The notes beneath the pieces were generated by a model. It did not search any database and was not told the origin of the DNA. It worked only from the letters and a program-made list of their open reading frames with translations. This document shows positions 44,901 through 56,813 of a stretch of 64,000 nt of DNA, piece by piece. Where the stretch lies: positions 2,177,876 to 2,241,875 of the forward strand of contig NW_017803887.1 in assembly GCF_001625305.1 (NCBI RefSeq), read 5' to 3'. The position numbers were made by a program, and so were the translations under genes. Numbering within the stretch: position 1 is the first letter of the stretch; each line of letters starts with the position of its first letter. This DNA is from Branchiostoma belcheri. Lineage: Eukaryota; Chordata; Leptocardii; Amphioxiformes; Branchiostomatidae.

Positions 44901-47647
44901 ACACTCCTCAAACACACAATCTCACCTTGATATGTGTTGAAGAAAGCGTCCCGATCGTCTCTCACATCCAGGCGGAAACTCTCCGGAAAAAAGTCTCCCA
45001 TCTTCAGATGTCTGCAAAGAAAAACAATTTGTGACTTGAATGATAGTAACCCCATATTATCATAATGCAAGCTGCAGATTGAAAGAAAGCTGCAAGGGGG
45101 TCAATGGATACAAGGTTAGCTTCCTGAACCCACCTGCAGTAGCGTCCTTTCTTGACCTTGGCCATGACCCTTTCGTACTCCCGTAGACTGTTGAGCAGGC
45201 CGATCTTGGTGGTCAGGATGGCGTTGTTGGGTATCCTGTTCACCAGCTGCTCTCCTGGAAAAACACGACTCAAGCTGTTTAATCCCACACTTTGTGTAAA
45301 TACTGGTAGAGAACACTTACTGTAAAATATAAGCTTTACCAGCCTGTGCATCTGAATCAGTCTTCTCTGACTTTTCTCAAGAGACAAATGAATTAGAAGT
45401 CATCCACATATATCTTACATATTCTATTGCATAAGAGTGGCATATATACATGTACAATGTACACGATAAATAAATTGGCTGGTCCATTATTCCATCAAGT
45501 GATTCACAGAATTCAAGTTAGAAAAGCTCTCAAAATTTCAAATAAAACTAATAATAATAAACCTTTTGAATTGGTGTATAAAATATATATTCTAGCTTCT
45601 ACAGTGTATGTAGGGATTCCTGTTGCCTACCTTCTTTGAAGCAGTAGTAGTTGATGTGGTTTTTGGTCTCGACCCACTTGAGTTTGAAGTCCTCCCTGTT
45701 CTTGTCGTGGATTCTGAGCCAGCCCATCCGCACCAACAGGTCTTCTACCCTGGAAACATACGGTGAAATATCTCATTGACAATTCATCTTAAAACTACCC
45801 TTTTTGCTGGATTTATAGTTTGTCAAGGACAACATGTGCCAGCTAATTGGCTTTTGGCTGTCTCTAAAATCTAAGACATAGTCAAGTGGGTGAAAGAATG
45901 AGAAAATTTTAGACAAAACTTAACTGAAGTTCCCTGTTACATCCAACTTTTTAATCCTTCCAGGTGACCACACTTTGCTTAATCACAATGCATAGTCTTA
46001 ACTTATATATTTCAGAGGACTTTTTTTTTTATTGGATGAACTTTTGAATTTGACTTAATACTTTATAAAGTCTATCTCTACAAAATGAAATGTAAATTGT
46101 TTTATTCTGCATGTACTGGGCCATTTACAAATCAACTTGAAGGGGTTATACTGTTGTATTATGATGAAGTAAATGGATGAATAAATGAATGAACCTACAG
46201 GCGGCCTCCGTTCCCCCCTCCGATGTAGAAGAAGGGTCCGACGTCCTTCCCACTCAGGCGGCGCGGGCTGGTGGAGACCGCCGGCTTCTCACCGGAGTCA
46301 CCGTCCTCCGCCTGCGACAGACGACTGGGCGCTGAACAGTCCCGGCCGCCATTGGACGCCGAGTCTGAACAGCTGTCATCTGACGAGGTTTCTGATTGGA
46401 CAATGACAAACATCAATTGTAGTCCATCTAAAAATTGCTTTTTATACAGGCTTTAGTACAGAATGAACATCTCCATAAACCAGTAAATACATACATGTAC
46501 ATTGTTCCTTACTCCCACTACTTTACTTCTTTTAGGGTAAACAAACATGTTTTCAAATTTATGGACATCCATCCCCATTGATTTTGTCACACTTTTTAAA
46601 TCATCATCCCTATTTGATTGATGTTGTCACACTTTTAAAATCATAAACATTTTGTATTCATTTGACGTACTTCTCTGCAGTCAGCACGGATTTCTTCAGA
46701 CTGTACCTGTCCATGGTACTGAACTAATAACATCTACATTTAATAATACATGTACTAGTAAAATTTAGCACTCTTTAGCACACTGAAGTAGCTGTTTGGC
46801 TACCATTTCTCTCAGGAAGTGAACGTGCTGGCAGTGTTACCAAACAAAAGTCCTTCTACTTCAACTTTTCTTCAAATACTTATAACTAATCTAAATTTAA
46901 AGCAACTGGTTCTTTAATTTGTTGTTGTGTCTGTCCTATATACTCACCTGAGCTGGAGGAGCTGGAAGTCTCCTGTTTTCCGTCGCTTCCTTCCAAAGCA
47001 CACGTCACAGGTCCTCCCAACTGTCTACTCGCAGTTCGCAGACCAGCGGATGACCTTCCCATCCCTTCCAAGGTCACTGACCCTAAAGTCTGTCCGTCCG
47101 TCTTTCCAGAAAGTAAACCTGATAATAAACTATCGCTAAAACTACACTGCTTGGAAGGTTCCACTGTTCTAATACTGAAGTTGTCTCCTTTCCACAATAA
47201 GAAGTATGATAACACATGTCCAAAGTCTACTCTATAATCAGTTGAACTGCTTTCTGTCTCATCGGCGCCCTCTATCTGATGCTCTTGTATTGCACGCAAA
47301 CATCTGGCTATGAGTTGACTTGCAAAATTGCCAGAACTTAGACATATAGTGGATGATGGCAGTTCTGTTTTTGGCATAGCACTAGTATCAGAAGCCATGT
47401 CTGTGCAAGCAACAGTTTTCAACCTCCCAGTCTGGCTTCCGTAAAAACAGTCGGAATGCCAGTGTATATGAGAACCACACGAGCATTCTGTGCTGGAAGC
47501 TTCTGGAGTCTTCCTCACTGCTGTACACAGTGAATCTGATTCAGCGGCGAGTCTGGAATTGGAGAAAGTTTGGCCATGTCTGCAGTAGGAGTCTGTGTGT
47601 AAACTGGTGGGACGATCCTCCTGTGTACAGGTCTCTGCTTTCACCAT
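38954..47647 (-). CDS. TTLL10: TTLL10-like tubulin--tyrosine-ligase family polyglycylase
   Basis: Exons (5' to 3'): 46948-47647, 46199-46391, 45631-45749, 45134-45254, 44926-45011, 44574-44745, 43676-43847, 41874-42014, 41456-41572, 40433-40526, 39822-39982, 38954-39430; 2553 nt, 850 aa, phases closed. Residues 1-~280 are Ser/Cys-rich and unrecognised. The TTL ATP-grasp fold follows: FFYIGGGNGG (~288), KPTGMNRGRGIF (~413), DGKKFDIRVYML (~474), LYGFDFLLDED (~593) and the metal/ATP-binding EINVNPALHTNCEVL (~612). The 159-aa last exon is a basic, Thr/Pro/Lys-rich tail. TTL-family enzymes add amino acids to tubulin or other proteins; TTLL10 elongates glycine chains in mammals. The NVNPALHTNCEVL stretch is what points to TTLL10, from memory of the family. 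A TTTTTTCAG just upstream of the start codon (~47693) indicates a 5' UTR intron. Confidence 0.85.
39519..39836. repeat. 17-bp minisatellite starting at a TTLL splice donor
   Basis: About 18 units of ACCTGTGACCTGTACTG (plus strand) with C/T variation begin at the end of exon 39822-39982. In gene orientation every unit carries the donor-like CAG|GTCAGTAC. The phase-0 join to the last exon requires the donor CACAG|GTCAGT at 39822/39821, which lies inside the first unit. Because 17 x 3 = 51, the array stays open in the exon's frame down to about 39540. Confidence 0.9.
42246..43430 (+). mobile_element. hAT-like non-autonomous DNA transposon with a partial ORF
   Basis: Ends: CAGAGTTCGAAATAC at the left and GTATTTCGAACACTG at the right, a hAT-type terminal pair (CAGxGTTCGAA). 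Subterminal GTGCAAT/TTGCAC repeats are dense at both ends. TAATG flanks both sides; a full 8-bp duplication is not clear. The interior has a plus-strand ORF (ATG 42580; a likelier start is 42718, MKKGSIFKFFSRAQPA) of ~97-143 aa with Ala/Gly/acidic low complexity and KKQK. This resembles the N-terminal leader of hAT-derived transposases, but no zinc finger or catalytic core follows. It lies in the TTLL intron between exons 43676-43847 and 41874-42014. Confidence 0.7.
43522..43692. repeat. ~31-bp repeats of a TTLL exon end plus splice donor
   Basis: Units of CCTGATTGGTGAGATGTTCT + GTAAGAACGTA (plus strand) begin at about 43551, 43587, 43611, 43643 and 43674, with a weaker one at 43522. In the gene's sense each reads ...CATCTCACCAATCAG|GTACxxT. 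The last unit overlaps the final ~16 nt of exon 43676-43847, so several donor look-alikes follow the true one. Confidence 0.85.
44825..44903. repeat. (ACTC)n microsatellite
   Basis: About 80 bp of TCAC tetranucleotide, ending ~20 bp from the splice donor of TTLL exon 44926-45011. Confidence 0.95.
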
Positions 47648-47959
47648 TTTGATATGATTGCAGCAGATATCCGATTGTCTCTTCAGACAAAAGCTGAAAA
47701 AAGAAGAAAAGGCATAACATTTTTCAACACCATATAGTCAGATCTGGGCTCTTCTTTCCTTGACCTTCCAAGTTCTCAGCTTGACCTTCCAAGTTTCCAT
47801 TTATTTCTAAATCACACCTCTTCATTAACAATGCAGCTGTTGTTCGACATTCTTTCTTCATCATCTGACTTCTCAAGTCATGATAGACTGCTCTCCTCAC
47901 TTTTCTTATGGCAAGACATCATCTAATATTGTTTTCATAATCTTTTCATCATTCCACCC

Positions 47960-48720
47960 TGATCATCCACATCATCCTCCTTAGTAATGAACTATGTTGA
48001 CTGTTCGAAACCCACCAGCATCACTAACAGACAGTTATAATATGTTATAATATACTTATTATTAGTGTTCCCTCTGTCATCATCGATCATTACTATCTAT
48101 AGTTCATCATCTCATTCATCCTCCCACTAATCATCTACATCCACAAGATTCCTCCTGAGCAATGGACCATGATGAACCCCACCAAACACCAGACAGTATA
48201 ATCTAGTGTTCTCTCATTATTTATAGTCCACAGCTCTTAAAATCATCTCTTTCATCTGTCACCAAACATCTACATTCCTCTCCTCTTCAGAAATGGAGCA
48301 TGATGATCCCACCAACATCACTACCTCTCCTGACAGTATTATTGTTCATCACTATCTACATCTTCTATTATATAGTCATCTTTCTACCAATCATCCACAT
48401 CCAATCATAAGTGTTCTCTCTCTCCTCAAAACCTCACAACCAATATCATTATTTCCTTCCTCCTCCTACCAATCATCAACATCCTCCTCCTCAGCAATGC
48501 CACATGTACATGGACCATAATGACTGTCTGAACCAGAACCAACCAACATTACTACCAGACAGTAGTACTTATCTTAGTGTTCTCTCTATCATCATTATCT
48601 CTCTTTCATCCATGATCTAGCAATCATTGTCCTCCTCCTCAGCAATGCCACATGTACATGGACCATGATGACTGTCTGAACCCCACCAACATCATTACCA
48701 GACAGTATTAGTATTCCTTT
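47960..48720. repeat. Degenerate 120-160-bp tandem repeats
   Basis: Five units share CTCCTxAGCAATGxACxATG, GACTGTCTGAACCCCACCAA, CATCATTACCAGACAGTAxT and TAGTGTTCTCTCT. They begin near 47978, 48155, 48280, 48488 and 48632. The array lies upstream of the TTLL start and may overlap its promoter or a 5' UTR intron. Confidence 0.75.
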
Positions 48721-48848
48721 CAAAAACTAAATGCTGCCTGGTAAGATGTTGCCGAGATCCTAAACTGTGCAGCATTGCTTGGTGTTGTGTAGGAGGGGTG
48801 ATTTCATGTTCTTGTTTAAAAATTGGCGATAGCAATGCTTCAAATTGT

Positions 48849-48866
48849 GTACACACACACACACAC

Positions 48867-48911
<45 letters not shown>

Positions 48912-49072
48912 ACGTACACACACACACACACACATGTACACACACTTAAGTACTGAAGACACACATATAAACATGTCACACACACACACACACACTAAGT
49001 ACTGAAGATACAGTCATATTAACACACACACACACAACCACACACACAACCACACACACACACACACACAGA
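48849..49072. repeat. (CA)n microsatellite, interrupted
   Basis: A CA dinucleotide run from 48849 to 48908, with further CA blocks at 48918-48930, 48975-48994 and 49025-49070. Confidence 0.97.
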
Positions 49073-49879
49073 AAGAGATACACATGCACATACAAATCTC
49101 ACATGTACGTCAACGGGGGACATTCCTACGAATCATCATGACACAGTTTCAATCAAATTAAGAAATAAATTGGTTTCTACAGAGGTTCCCTGCCAATAAC
49201 CAATTACACACAATTTAGGCTTAACCTAGTTCACCTAAAAAGTTCAAAAGGTACATACAGCTTGCAATTTGGCAAATAACCAAACACAGCCTTTATATGA
49301 GAATTTAAAGGTTATAAGATTCAGGTGCTGTAAAAGAGAGAGGAGTGCAGAGTTTAGAAAAAAAAATGTCAGCATTTGTGTAAAAAGCTGCAAAATATCT
49401 TTCAAGATATGGCAATTTTCTTGTAGCAGTCTAGTACGTACATATGGCAAGTGACACTCTATACAAAAAGTAATATAAGTTAAATGAATCATAAAAATCA
49501 GGATTATACTGGATTTGAATTCGTAGTTCCTAAAGATTGTAATTACAAAAGAAAATAGAAGATAACCAACCTTACTTCAGCCAAGAAAAAAAACACGAAA
49601 CAGCTTCAACCATGGATTTAAGTACACTTAAGTTTTAAGAGCTACCACCCAGAATCCAGATGTTTAAAAATTATATTATAAATATATATAATTCCTTTGT
49701 ATAGAATTCTGTGCCAGAAACACGCCTGCTTGGGAATGCACTTCAGGATTGTTCTACTGTAAAAATTAGATGTAAAATTTAGCTGCTGTCTTTTTTAAGA
49801 ACTCTAAATTGTAATTGTTATATAATGTACCCGTAATTATAATTATATATGGCAATTTTTAATAGAGAACGTCTGTTTG

Positions 49880-50250
49880 TCCGATGCACACAGTGACTAG
49901 TATATTGTATTTTTGTCTGTCCACCTTGCGTCCTCCTCTTGTTACCTAAACATGAGACAAAGGATTGTCCTAGGTTTTTAGCTATGTATTTAATATGTCA
50001 TTCATCTTGTATGGAATAAAGATGATTTTAACCCCCCTAATCTTATAGAGTGGAACTCATTTTCAATATCACCAGCTGCTGCCGTGTTACTGTGAGGCTG
50101 GTGTGTACACAAAAAGGTCATTATTGATTTAAAAGCACTTGTCTCTAGTGTGCTTTCTGCAGTAATTATACCTGCAGTTCCTACAAACTTCAACAGAGGG
50201 CACTTTGACACACAGACCTTACGCCAAGCTCTCAATGCCTTGTCCTAAAT
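49880..50250 (+). mobile_element. Probable LINE 3'-UTR and adjoining RT-end fragment
   Basis: CTTGTATGGAATAAAGATGA at about 50010 looks like a retroposon 3' end. Directly after it, GAGTGGAACTCATTTTCAAT encodes EWNSFSIS, like the terminal WNSLP motif of RTs, so two elements or a rearranged one may abut. Decayed; class uncertain. Confidence 0.35.
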
Positions 50251-50580
50251 TTGTTTGATAAAATCAACAACATTTTCAAGAATTCTCAATTGTTTTACTA
50301 AGTTTCCTTTACCAAAAACATTAAATATGAAATTCTTAACTAAAAGTTAAACAGTAATAATCTAAAACCATTGTAGAAGGCCAATATGTATGTCCAAAAA
50401 CATAAATTTACATACACACACATGTATATACACATCTATGTAATTCTAACCATTTTTGTGTGGCTGGAAAGCTCAAGTTTTTTATATTTAGAAGGGCAAC
50501 TAGTGTATAATATGTTAAGTACAGTTATTGAACACTTCTAGATCTCTTCCAAGTTAGTTGTGATAAGCTGTTCAATTACA

Positions 50581-50946
50581 TAAGGCCACACCAATTTAAT
50601 TTGTTGGTTCTCGGATTTTTTTAGAAAAAATATGAAGCGACAGGGCGAAAAAAAATAAAAATAAAAACAGGTCTAGGCATCCTAGATATATAGCCATGAA
50701 GTCAACACAAAAGGCTGGGTTGAAATTTAAACATTGAATTTTGAACTTTTAATCAAACCACTGCAATGATAGATGGGCAAACTGTAACAACTAGGAAGAA
50801 AAGGACTTTCCTCAACTGTTGGGGGGCAAAACATGAGCATTTTTCAGTTGATTCAGGACCAGAATCAATTTTTTTTTTTTTTTTGCAAATCAGAAAAAAC
50901 GAAGAGGCGAATCCGAGAACCAACAAATTAAATTGGTGTGGCCTAA
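50581..50946. mobile_element. MITE, GGCCACACC family (full copy)
   Basis: The 34-bp perfect TIRs run GGCCACACCAATTTAATTTG + TTGGTTCTCGGATT at the left and the exact inverse ending GGTGTGGCC at the right. The interior is ~290 bp, non-coding and AT-rich with poly-T/A tracts. It shares the GGCCACACCAA end with the 18-kb copy but differs inside. Confidence 0.9.
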
Positions 50947-53900
50947 GGGAATAGTACACTGCTGTGCACCTGCAGACTCAAGTATTCAGAATAGCAGTAA
51001 AGTTTAACTGGTTAGTCCTGTAGTGTAGTAACTAGTTAATAGAAGAATAGAAGATGGTTTGGACTCCAGGTATCGGATCCCACTGAGCCGTTGTAGTATT
51101 GCGGAGTCCTGTCATCATTACCAGACAGTGTTAGATCTCAGAATCGTCTAAACCTGCCAGGTAAGATGACACAACTCCGCTAGGTGGTTAATGTCTGCAT
51201 TGTTTCACCTGTTCCCCCCTTAACAATGATTATGTCTAAATCACTGTCTAAAAATGTACTTCAAAATATATATTTGCTTGGTTACAGCACGGAAAAAAAC
51301 AACACTTCTATGCACTGAACTTCATTTCCAATTACTGGAATAGCATCTCTCAAATGTAAGTCAAAAACGTAAGAGTGAGGTTGGAATTTATTTCATAGTT
51401 TTCTATTCTTTAAAAATTTCAAATCTATTGTATGAAACAAGTGACAAATGGCAGCATCTGGGTCTATGGCAGGATGCTTGTTTCTCTTCCTTTTTCTAAA
51501 CGACTATTTAATTAGTCCCCCGCCCACTCCATTAAGCTCCTGCTGAAATCTGACAACCACGAAATTCAATTTGTTTAGCCATGAAGACATCATTCTCTTT
51601 TAATGGGCCAGACTGACAATCAGCCTGCTCCAGCCAGAGTGTTAAATACAAAGACAAACGACCTACAATGTACTGTGATAGAAGGTCATGTCAAGCCTGA
51701 AGGTCAAAAGGGAGTGTATGAGTCATTTGTTTGTCAGATTTTTGTCTGGCTGGGCAGGGTGGGTAGGTGTGGGAGGGGGGCACCAGTCAGCCATGACAAA
51801 TCTATTCTTATCAGTATGTAATGAGATAAAAGGGTGACTAATCAGCTTGTAACTACTTACACATGGTCTGGTTTTTAAGAAGCTAGAATTTGCATACTCT
51901 CCAAGTCCAAGCAGTCAGGTTTAGTCTTTGGCTTATTCTTGACATGTTCTTTAGGCAATTTTTTATCGGGATGTCTTTTTACTGTACTGGTATACATTTT
52001 TATTATACTAGCCAAATATATATAGTAACTACTTGGCAAATGGATACTTATTAGTATAAATGTACCTGGCCACTACTTTCTTTGTATCCCAAAAAAGATC
52101 TGCTTGGAAATTAAGAAATGGGGACTGATAGATCTATGGAGAATGAAGGGTTTTGGTAGTTTGGGTGGGCTTGGCTAAAAACACATTCAACAATCATCAT
52201 ATACTTTGAGAATTTAAAAAAAAAATGACTATGAGAAAAAAAAAACACAGTCTACAATTCTCCCCCCCCCCAAAAAAGACACACGTATAGTTTTTCTGTT
52301 TCTCACAGACTTCCTAAAACTGGTTTACCAGATCTAGATTTCCAAATTAATAAAGTTAACGTAATGTACAATGTACACTGAGTACATAGTAAAGGAAGCA
52401 GACAGTACCTTCTGGATAACAATCTTTCCAGATTCTGTCCCTGACTGAACTTCAGGAACAGTGAAGTTGAACTTTGTCAGACTTTTCTAATCTAAGACAA
52501 CGCCTTGATTTCTTTGGATAAGATTTCTTGGACTGTCTAGATTTTCACTTTACAGTGGACTTGGCCATACGTCAAGACAACCTTACATTTCACCAACTGA
52601 AATCTTTGGGGATCCCAGATGAGTGTGGGTGTTTGCTAAAAACTGGGTGGACAATGTCACAATACACCAAAATTTCAAACAGATTTTTTTCAGGAAAATA
52701 AACTTGTTACCTTCAAGTGAATTCAGCTACATAAATATCAGAACCACACTCATCTTACCATCATTTTGTTGGGGTCGTGAACTGGGCCATATGCCAGAAT
52801 GATCCCTGTCAACTTCTGAGTAAGATTTATCTCTCTTGGGCATGCTGCACTCATTCTGTTACAGTAAACTTTCACATACATACAGAACAAGTTTTAAAGC
52901 CCTAGTCCTGCGGCGCCCAACAATTGTTGGGTTGGTTGCACATACAACCATCTACAAAGTGCCCTGTGTACATGTATGTATGAATTGGGTTTTTTCTTGT
53001 GCAATGCATGACACCGCAGTGAAACGCAACAGATGCGAAGTTACTACACTTCCGCACGGCAAAAAAAGTCAAGGGTCTATGACCTGATTAACAGATTACT
53101 TGAAAATATTGTGTAAAAAATGCCAGCAGGACAAGGGTTAAGTTTCAAGACTGTGAGAATTACATGTCTTACCAGTAATACTACTAAGAGTGCTGAACTA
53201 TATAGGAGAAGATGATTTCTTGCGATATTCAGACTATGAGAATAAAATTCCTGAAGATATACATGTATGTAAATGGCAGGATTGTGCAAGTGTTTGGGTT
53301 AGATTCCTCAAGAGGTTCGGACTGGAAGGAAACTTGACTGGCATCATTACCAGGCAGTATTTGAATATGGAAACACATCGAATGCTGCCAAGTAAGATGT
53401 CAGGATTCAAGCTAACATGTCCTTTGGAACTGTAGAACCAAAACTTCCTGGTACTACAGTACTTCTGAGGCAGAGAGCGGAACATTTCACAGCTTCTATA
53501 GTTATATCTTTGTTTTCTGCTTTCAGGGATTTTGATCCGGTTTATTATACATTAATATTCAGCATAAAAGCATACTAGTACATGTATTAGATAATTCTGG
53601 ATCAAAATACTAGTGCTGACAACAATCTCAACAATTGCAGCCTACAGAAATTAAATTACATGCTCCTTGAAGTGTTGAATTGTGATTTTTAGGCTCATTA
53701 AACTGCATCCACTACTATGTACTAGTGAGTAGTGGTAGTACTTTACAAGACAAAGCAGGATAACTCAATAACCATATTAACAATATTTATGACAGTGAAG
53801 ATGAGTACGTGTAGATCAGTTGACTCAGAGTCATATGTTGACCTTTGAGTACTAGTAGTGTATGTCCTCAGGGGATTTGAACTGTAGCATTAAATAAGCA

Positions 53901-56530
53901 CAGCATGATTTAATAACTAGAATTGTATTACTATTACTATATCTGTCGACGTATAATACTCTATCTGCATCCTACATTCATACAATTACCAAGAAGCGCA
54001 AGCAAGTTGAATGAAGTAGATGTATACGTATGTATATGTATGTGTATGCTTGTTAACACGTGACAAGCACTTACTAGTAAAACCTTAGTGTTTGTTCTTT
54101 TATTCATTCACCCACTCATTCATTCACCATAGCTATAGCTAGAGTTAGAATAATATGAATAGTTATACGGTGTTTCAGTGCACTTGATGTGAGTCTAACT
54201 ACCACAAAAGCCTGTGTTATAATCAATGAAAGGCAGTTATACATGTATACAAATATGTACCTGCAAAAGAATACAGATACAGAATATTTCTGGTGCAAAA
54301 AACAGGCTTGGGAATTGTATTCTGTCACTGACAGTCGTGCAATGTTGACCTTGGCTTCAAGTTTCCAAACAACAAACAGTTTTTCCACGTCTGCAAATCC
54401 TGTGTGTTTGTTTCTCTCCACAAAGCATTGATACAGAGTCAGCCACCCGGTCTATATTGTCTCTGATGGCTGATCGTGATGTTGCATGTTTTAGGTTACA
54501 TGAAAGGCCCTCTTTGTACAAATTTCTTTTCAAGTTCAAAAGTGAATACACATGTATTTCTTCTCTCAGACTCATTCACCGTCCACTTTAAAGTACTGTA
54601 GTACAAGGGTTAGGTGTGGTTGCAATTTGAATGTCGAGGTTGAATATCTATCGAGCTAGATAAGTTTATAATATTCATACAAACCTGAAGGATATATTCT
54701 TAAAAAATTATTTTTTGCAACCAAATATTCGAATCTTGTCAAACATACCTCGTCTTGTACATTACAATTTGATATTCATTTTTAAAGTTTTGATCTGCAA
54801 ACTTCAAAATTGCTGTACCTGAATATAGATTGTTTGTCTGAGGCTGATCAGTTTGAAAATAAAAGCAAGCGTGGCAGATTGATTTTATTAACAACTTTCA
54901 GCACCTTTCAGAACAAGTTTCAGAACAACATTTGTGTTGGTTACACTGGGCTACTGGCAGCAGGAAGAAGGTTTATTACACAAAAGCCAACAATCATTTT
55001 CTTTCACTTCCAGTCTCTCATTTGTTCGTTTTTATTGCCTTCTATTCTGCAATTCATAATAAAACAGGAACAGGACATTGAAAGGAGAGTGGAATTCTAC
55101 TGGTACGTCCTTTCATCTGGAGACCAGGACATGTTATGATAGCAGACCATGACTGCGCTGGTTTCTATTATTAGAAACATCACCATGGAGATGACATTGT
55201 CCCCAAAGGTCAGGTCTACACAGACTGAAGCTTGAACCAAAGGCGTCACAGTAGATGGCAACAGTGTTTAATACAAAAGAATATGATGCTGACCTTTGCT
55301 CTTAATTCAGATCTAACCACTCCCAAGGTCCATTAAGGTTTTGAATATCTTTTCAGTCATGGTTGCATGCTGATTGTGGGTAACCTGGGGACAACTTTGA
55401 AATAGGTTGCCCCGTGCAACCTATACTTTCCAATTAGAGTTATTAATTTAAATGACAATTGCAAATACCTTTTTTTCTCAAGTTGCAATGTCCATGTTAT
55501 ACAGCTATATATAAAAGTATTACATTTGTACTGTAAGTCGAAATTTTTTGGTATTTTTTAGTTTGTGTTGCAAATTCGTCATACACATTTTGTTCCTACT
55601 GCTATAATTTGTTTCAATCATGAACTCTAGACTAACAAAATTCAGGTTGAATCGACTTAAATGAATTTACTGTATCAAAATGAATGTGAAACTTGCAGCC
55701 CAAAATTTGTCAGCTTCAAGCAAAGGAAGAAGTTCATTGCCTGACTAATTGTTTGACATAACCTTGTGAACAATTACAACTTGTCAAATTAATGTTTTTA
55801 TTTTGGTAATCAACATGTTTTGAAATCTTCTCATTACATGGATATAACATTACATGCTTCTCAATTGACATAATTATTTTATGATAAAAATATTAACATG
55901 GGATCAAAATAATACAAATTGAAAAGATATAAATTGATTTAAGATGCTGTTAATTTATAATGATATGAGTTGGGCAAGCAAAAATTCTCCTCCTGCCATG
56001 CCTGAAAAAATAAGAAGCATTTTGGGGCCAAGTTGTGAACTGTTGAGTCATCATGGTCAGGCCAACTTACATTACCAGTAAGATAACAAATATATCATTA
56101 TATGGAAGTTCTACAGTCACAAATAATAAATGCACTGTAAATTGAATGTTTCCAACAGGAAAAACATGTGTAAACACAGATTGCAGGCTATTAATGATCT
56201 TTTGTGGTTGCTAATTACCAAGTAAATTGGCGCCAGGACACGAGAGGGTGTGTTACGTGGGCGTAGTGAGGTTCTAGTCTGCATGCCAGACTCCTTGGCA
56301 ACGTTACAATATCGCAGTATTTTGCTGATAACGCACATTTCTTCTGAATCCTTTTTTTGGGTGACTCCAATGCTTTGCAGAATTAGTATGAAGCTATCAG
56401 GACGTATTTGCAATCATAATATAGCTCGTAACCTGGAAAAATCTAGAAGTACATTCCCGGCAAAGAGCCTGCAAAAGGAGGCTATTGTGGAAGGGGGAGG
56501 GGGGCACGGCCGTAAGGCTTCGTAAAAGAT
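50947..56530. other. Intergenic, no gene seen
   Basis: Long AT-rich stretch upstream of both flanking genes. A ~60-bp word (CATCATTACCAGxCAGT... then GCTGCCxxGTAAGATG) present at 48690-48752 recurs at about 51112-51172 and 53342-53402. Otherwise it has only short ORFs and TATA/ACTAGTA-type simple sequence. It could contain unrecognised 5' UTR exons of TTLL (minus). Confidence 0.45.
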
Positions 56531-56648
56531 CGAGAGAGACCACGCTAGCTAAGGCTACCTTTAGCACTGTGTTTACCTGTGTTTATAACAGCTTACCTGT
56601 TCACACCTGGAGTACAGACGAGCCGACACCTTGATTTTTCCCGCCAAG

Positions 56649-56813
56649 ATGAGTCAAGTTGAAGCGCCGAAGGCTCAAGTTGACACCGGCGGGATCAAAG
56701 CGCTCTCCCCGCCGACGAGCTCGCTGGCACGTTCGGCGGCGCAGTCAGCTCTCTCCCCGGGATTCACACATGCTGAAGACCTGATAAAATCGTCATGCCG
56801 GCGTAAAATCTAG
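56649..56813 (+). CDS. Small ORF in a GC-rich promoter-like region, doubtful
   Basis: 54-codon ORF with start context GCCAAGATGA, composition rich in Ala/Ser/Pro/Lys (MSQVEAPKAQVDTGG...), ending TAG. The region is GC-richer and CpG-richer than its surroundings, so it may be a transcription start zone. I recognise no homologue. It could be a real microprotein, the first exon of a gene (a donor-like GGC|GTAAAA sits at the end) or chance. Confidence 0.3.
   Translation: MSQVEAPKAQVDTGGIKALSPPTSSLARSAAQSALSPGFTHAEDLIKSSCRRKI

Noticed and set aside
49244-49492. 82-codon minus ORF in intergenic DNA
   Set aside because: AT-rich, no domain, no splice or start context; probably chance.
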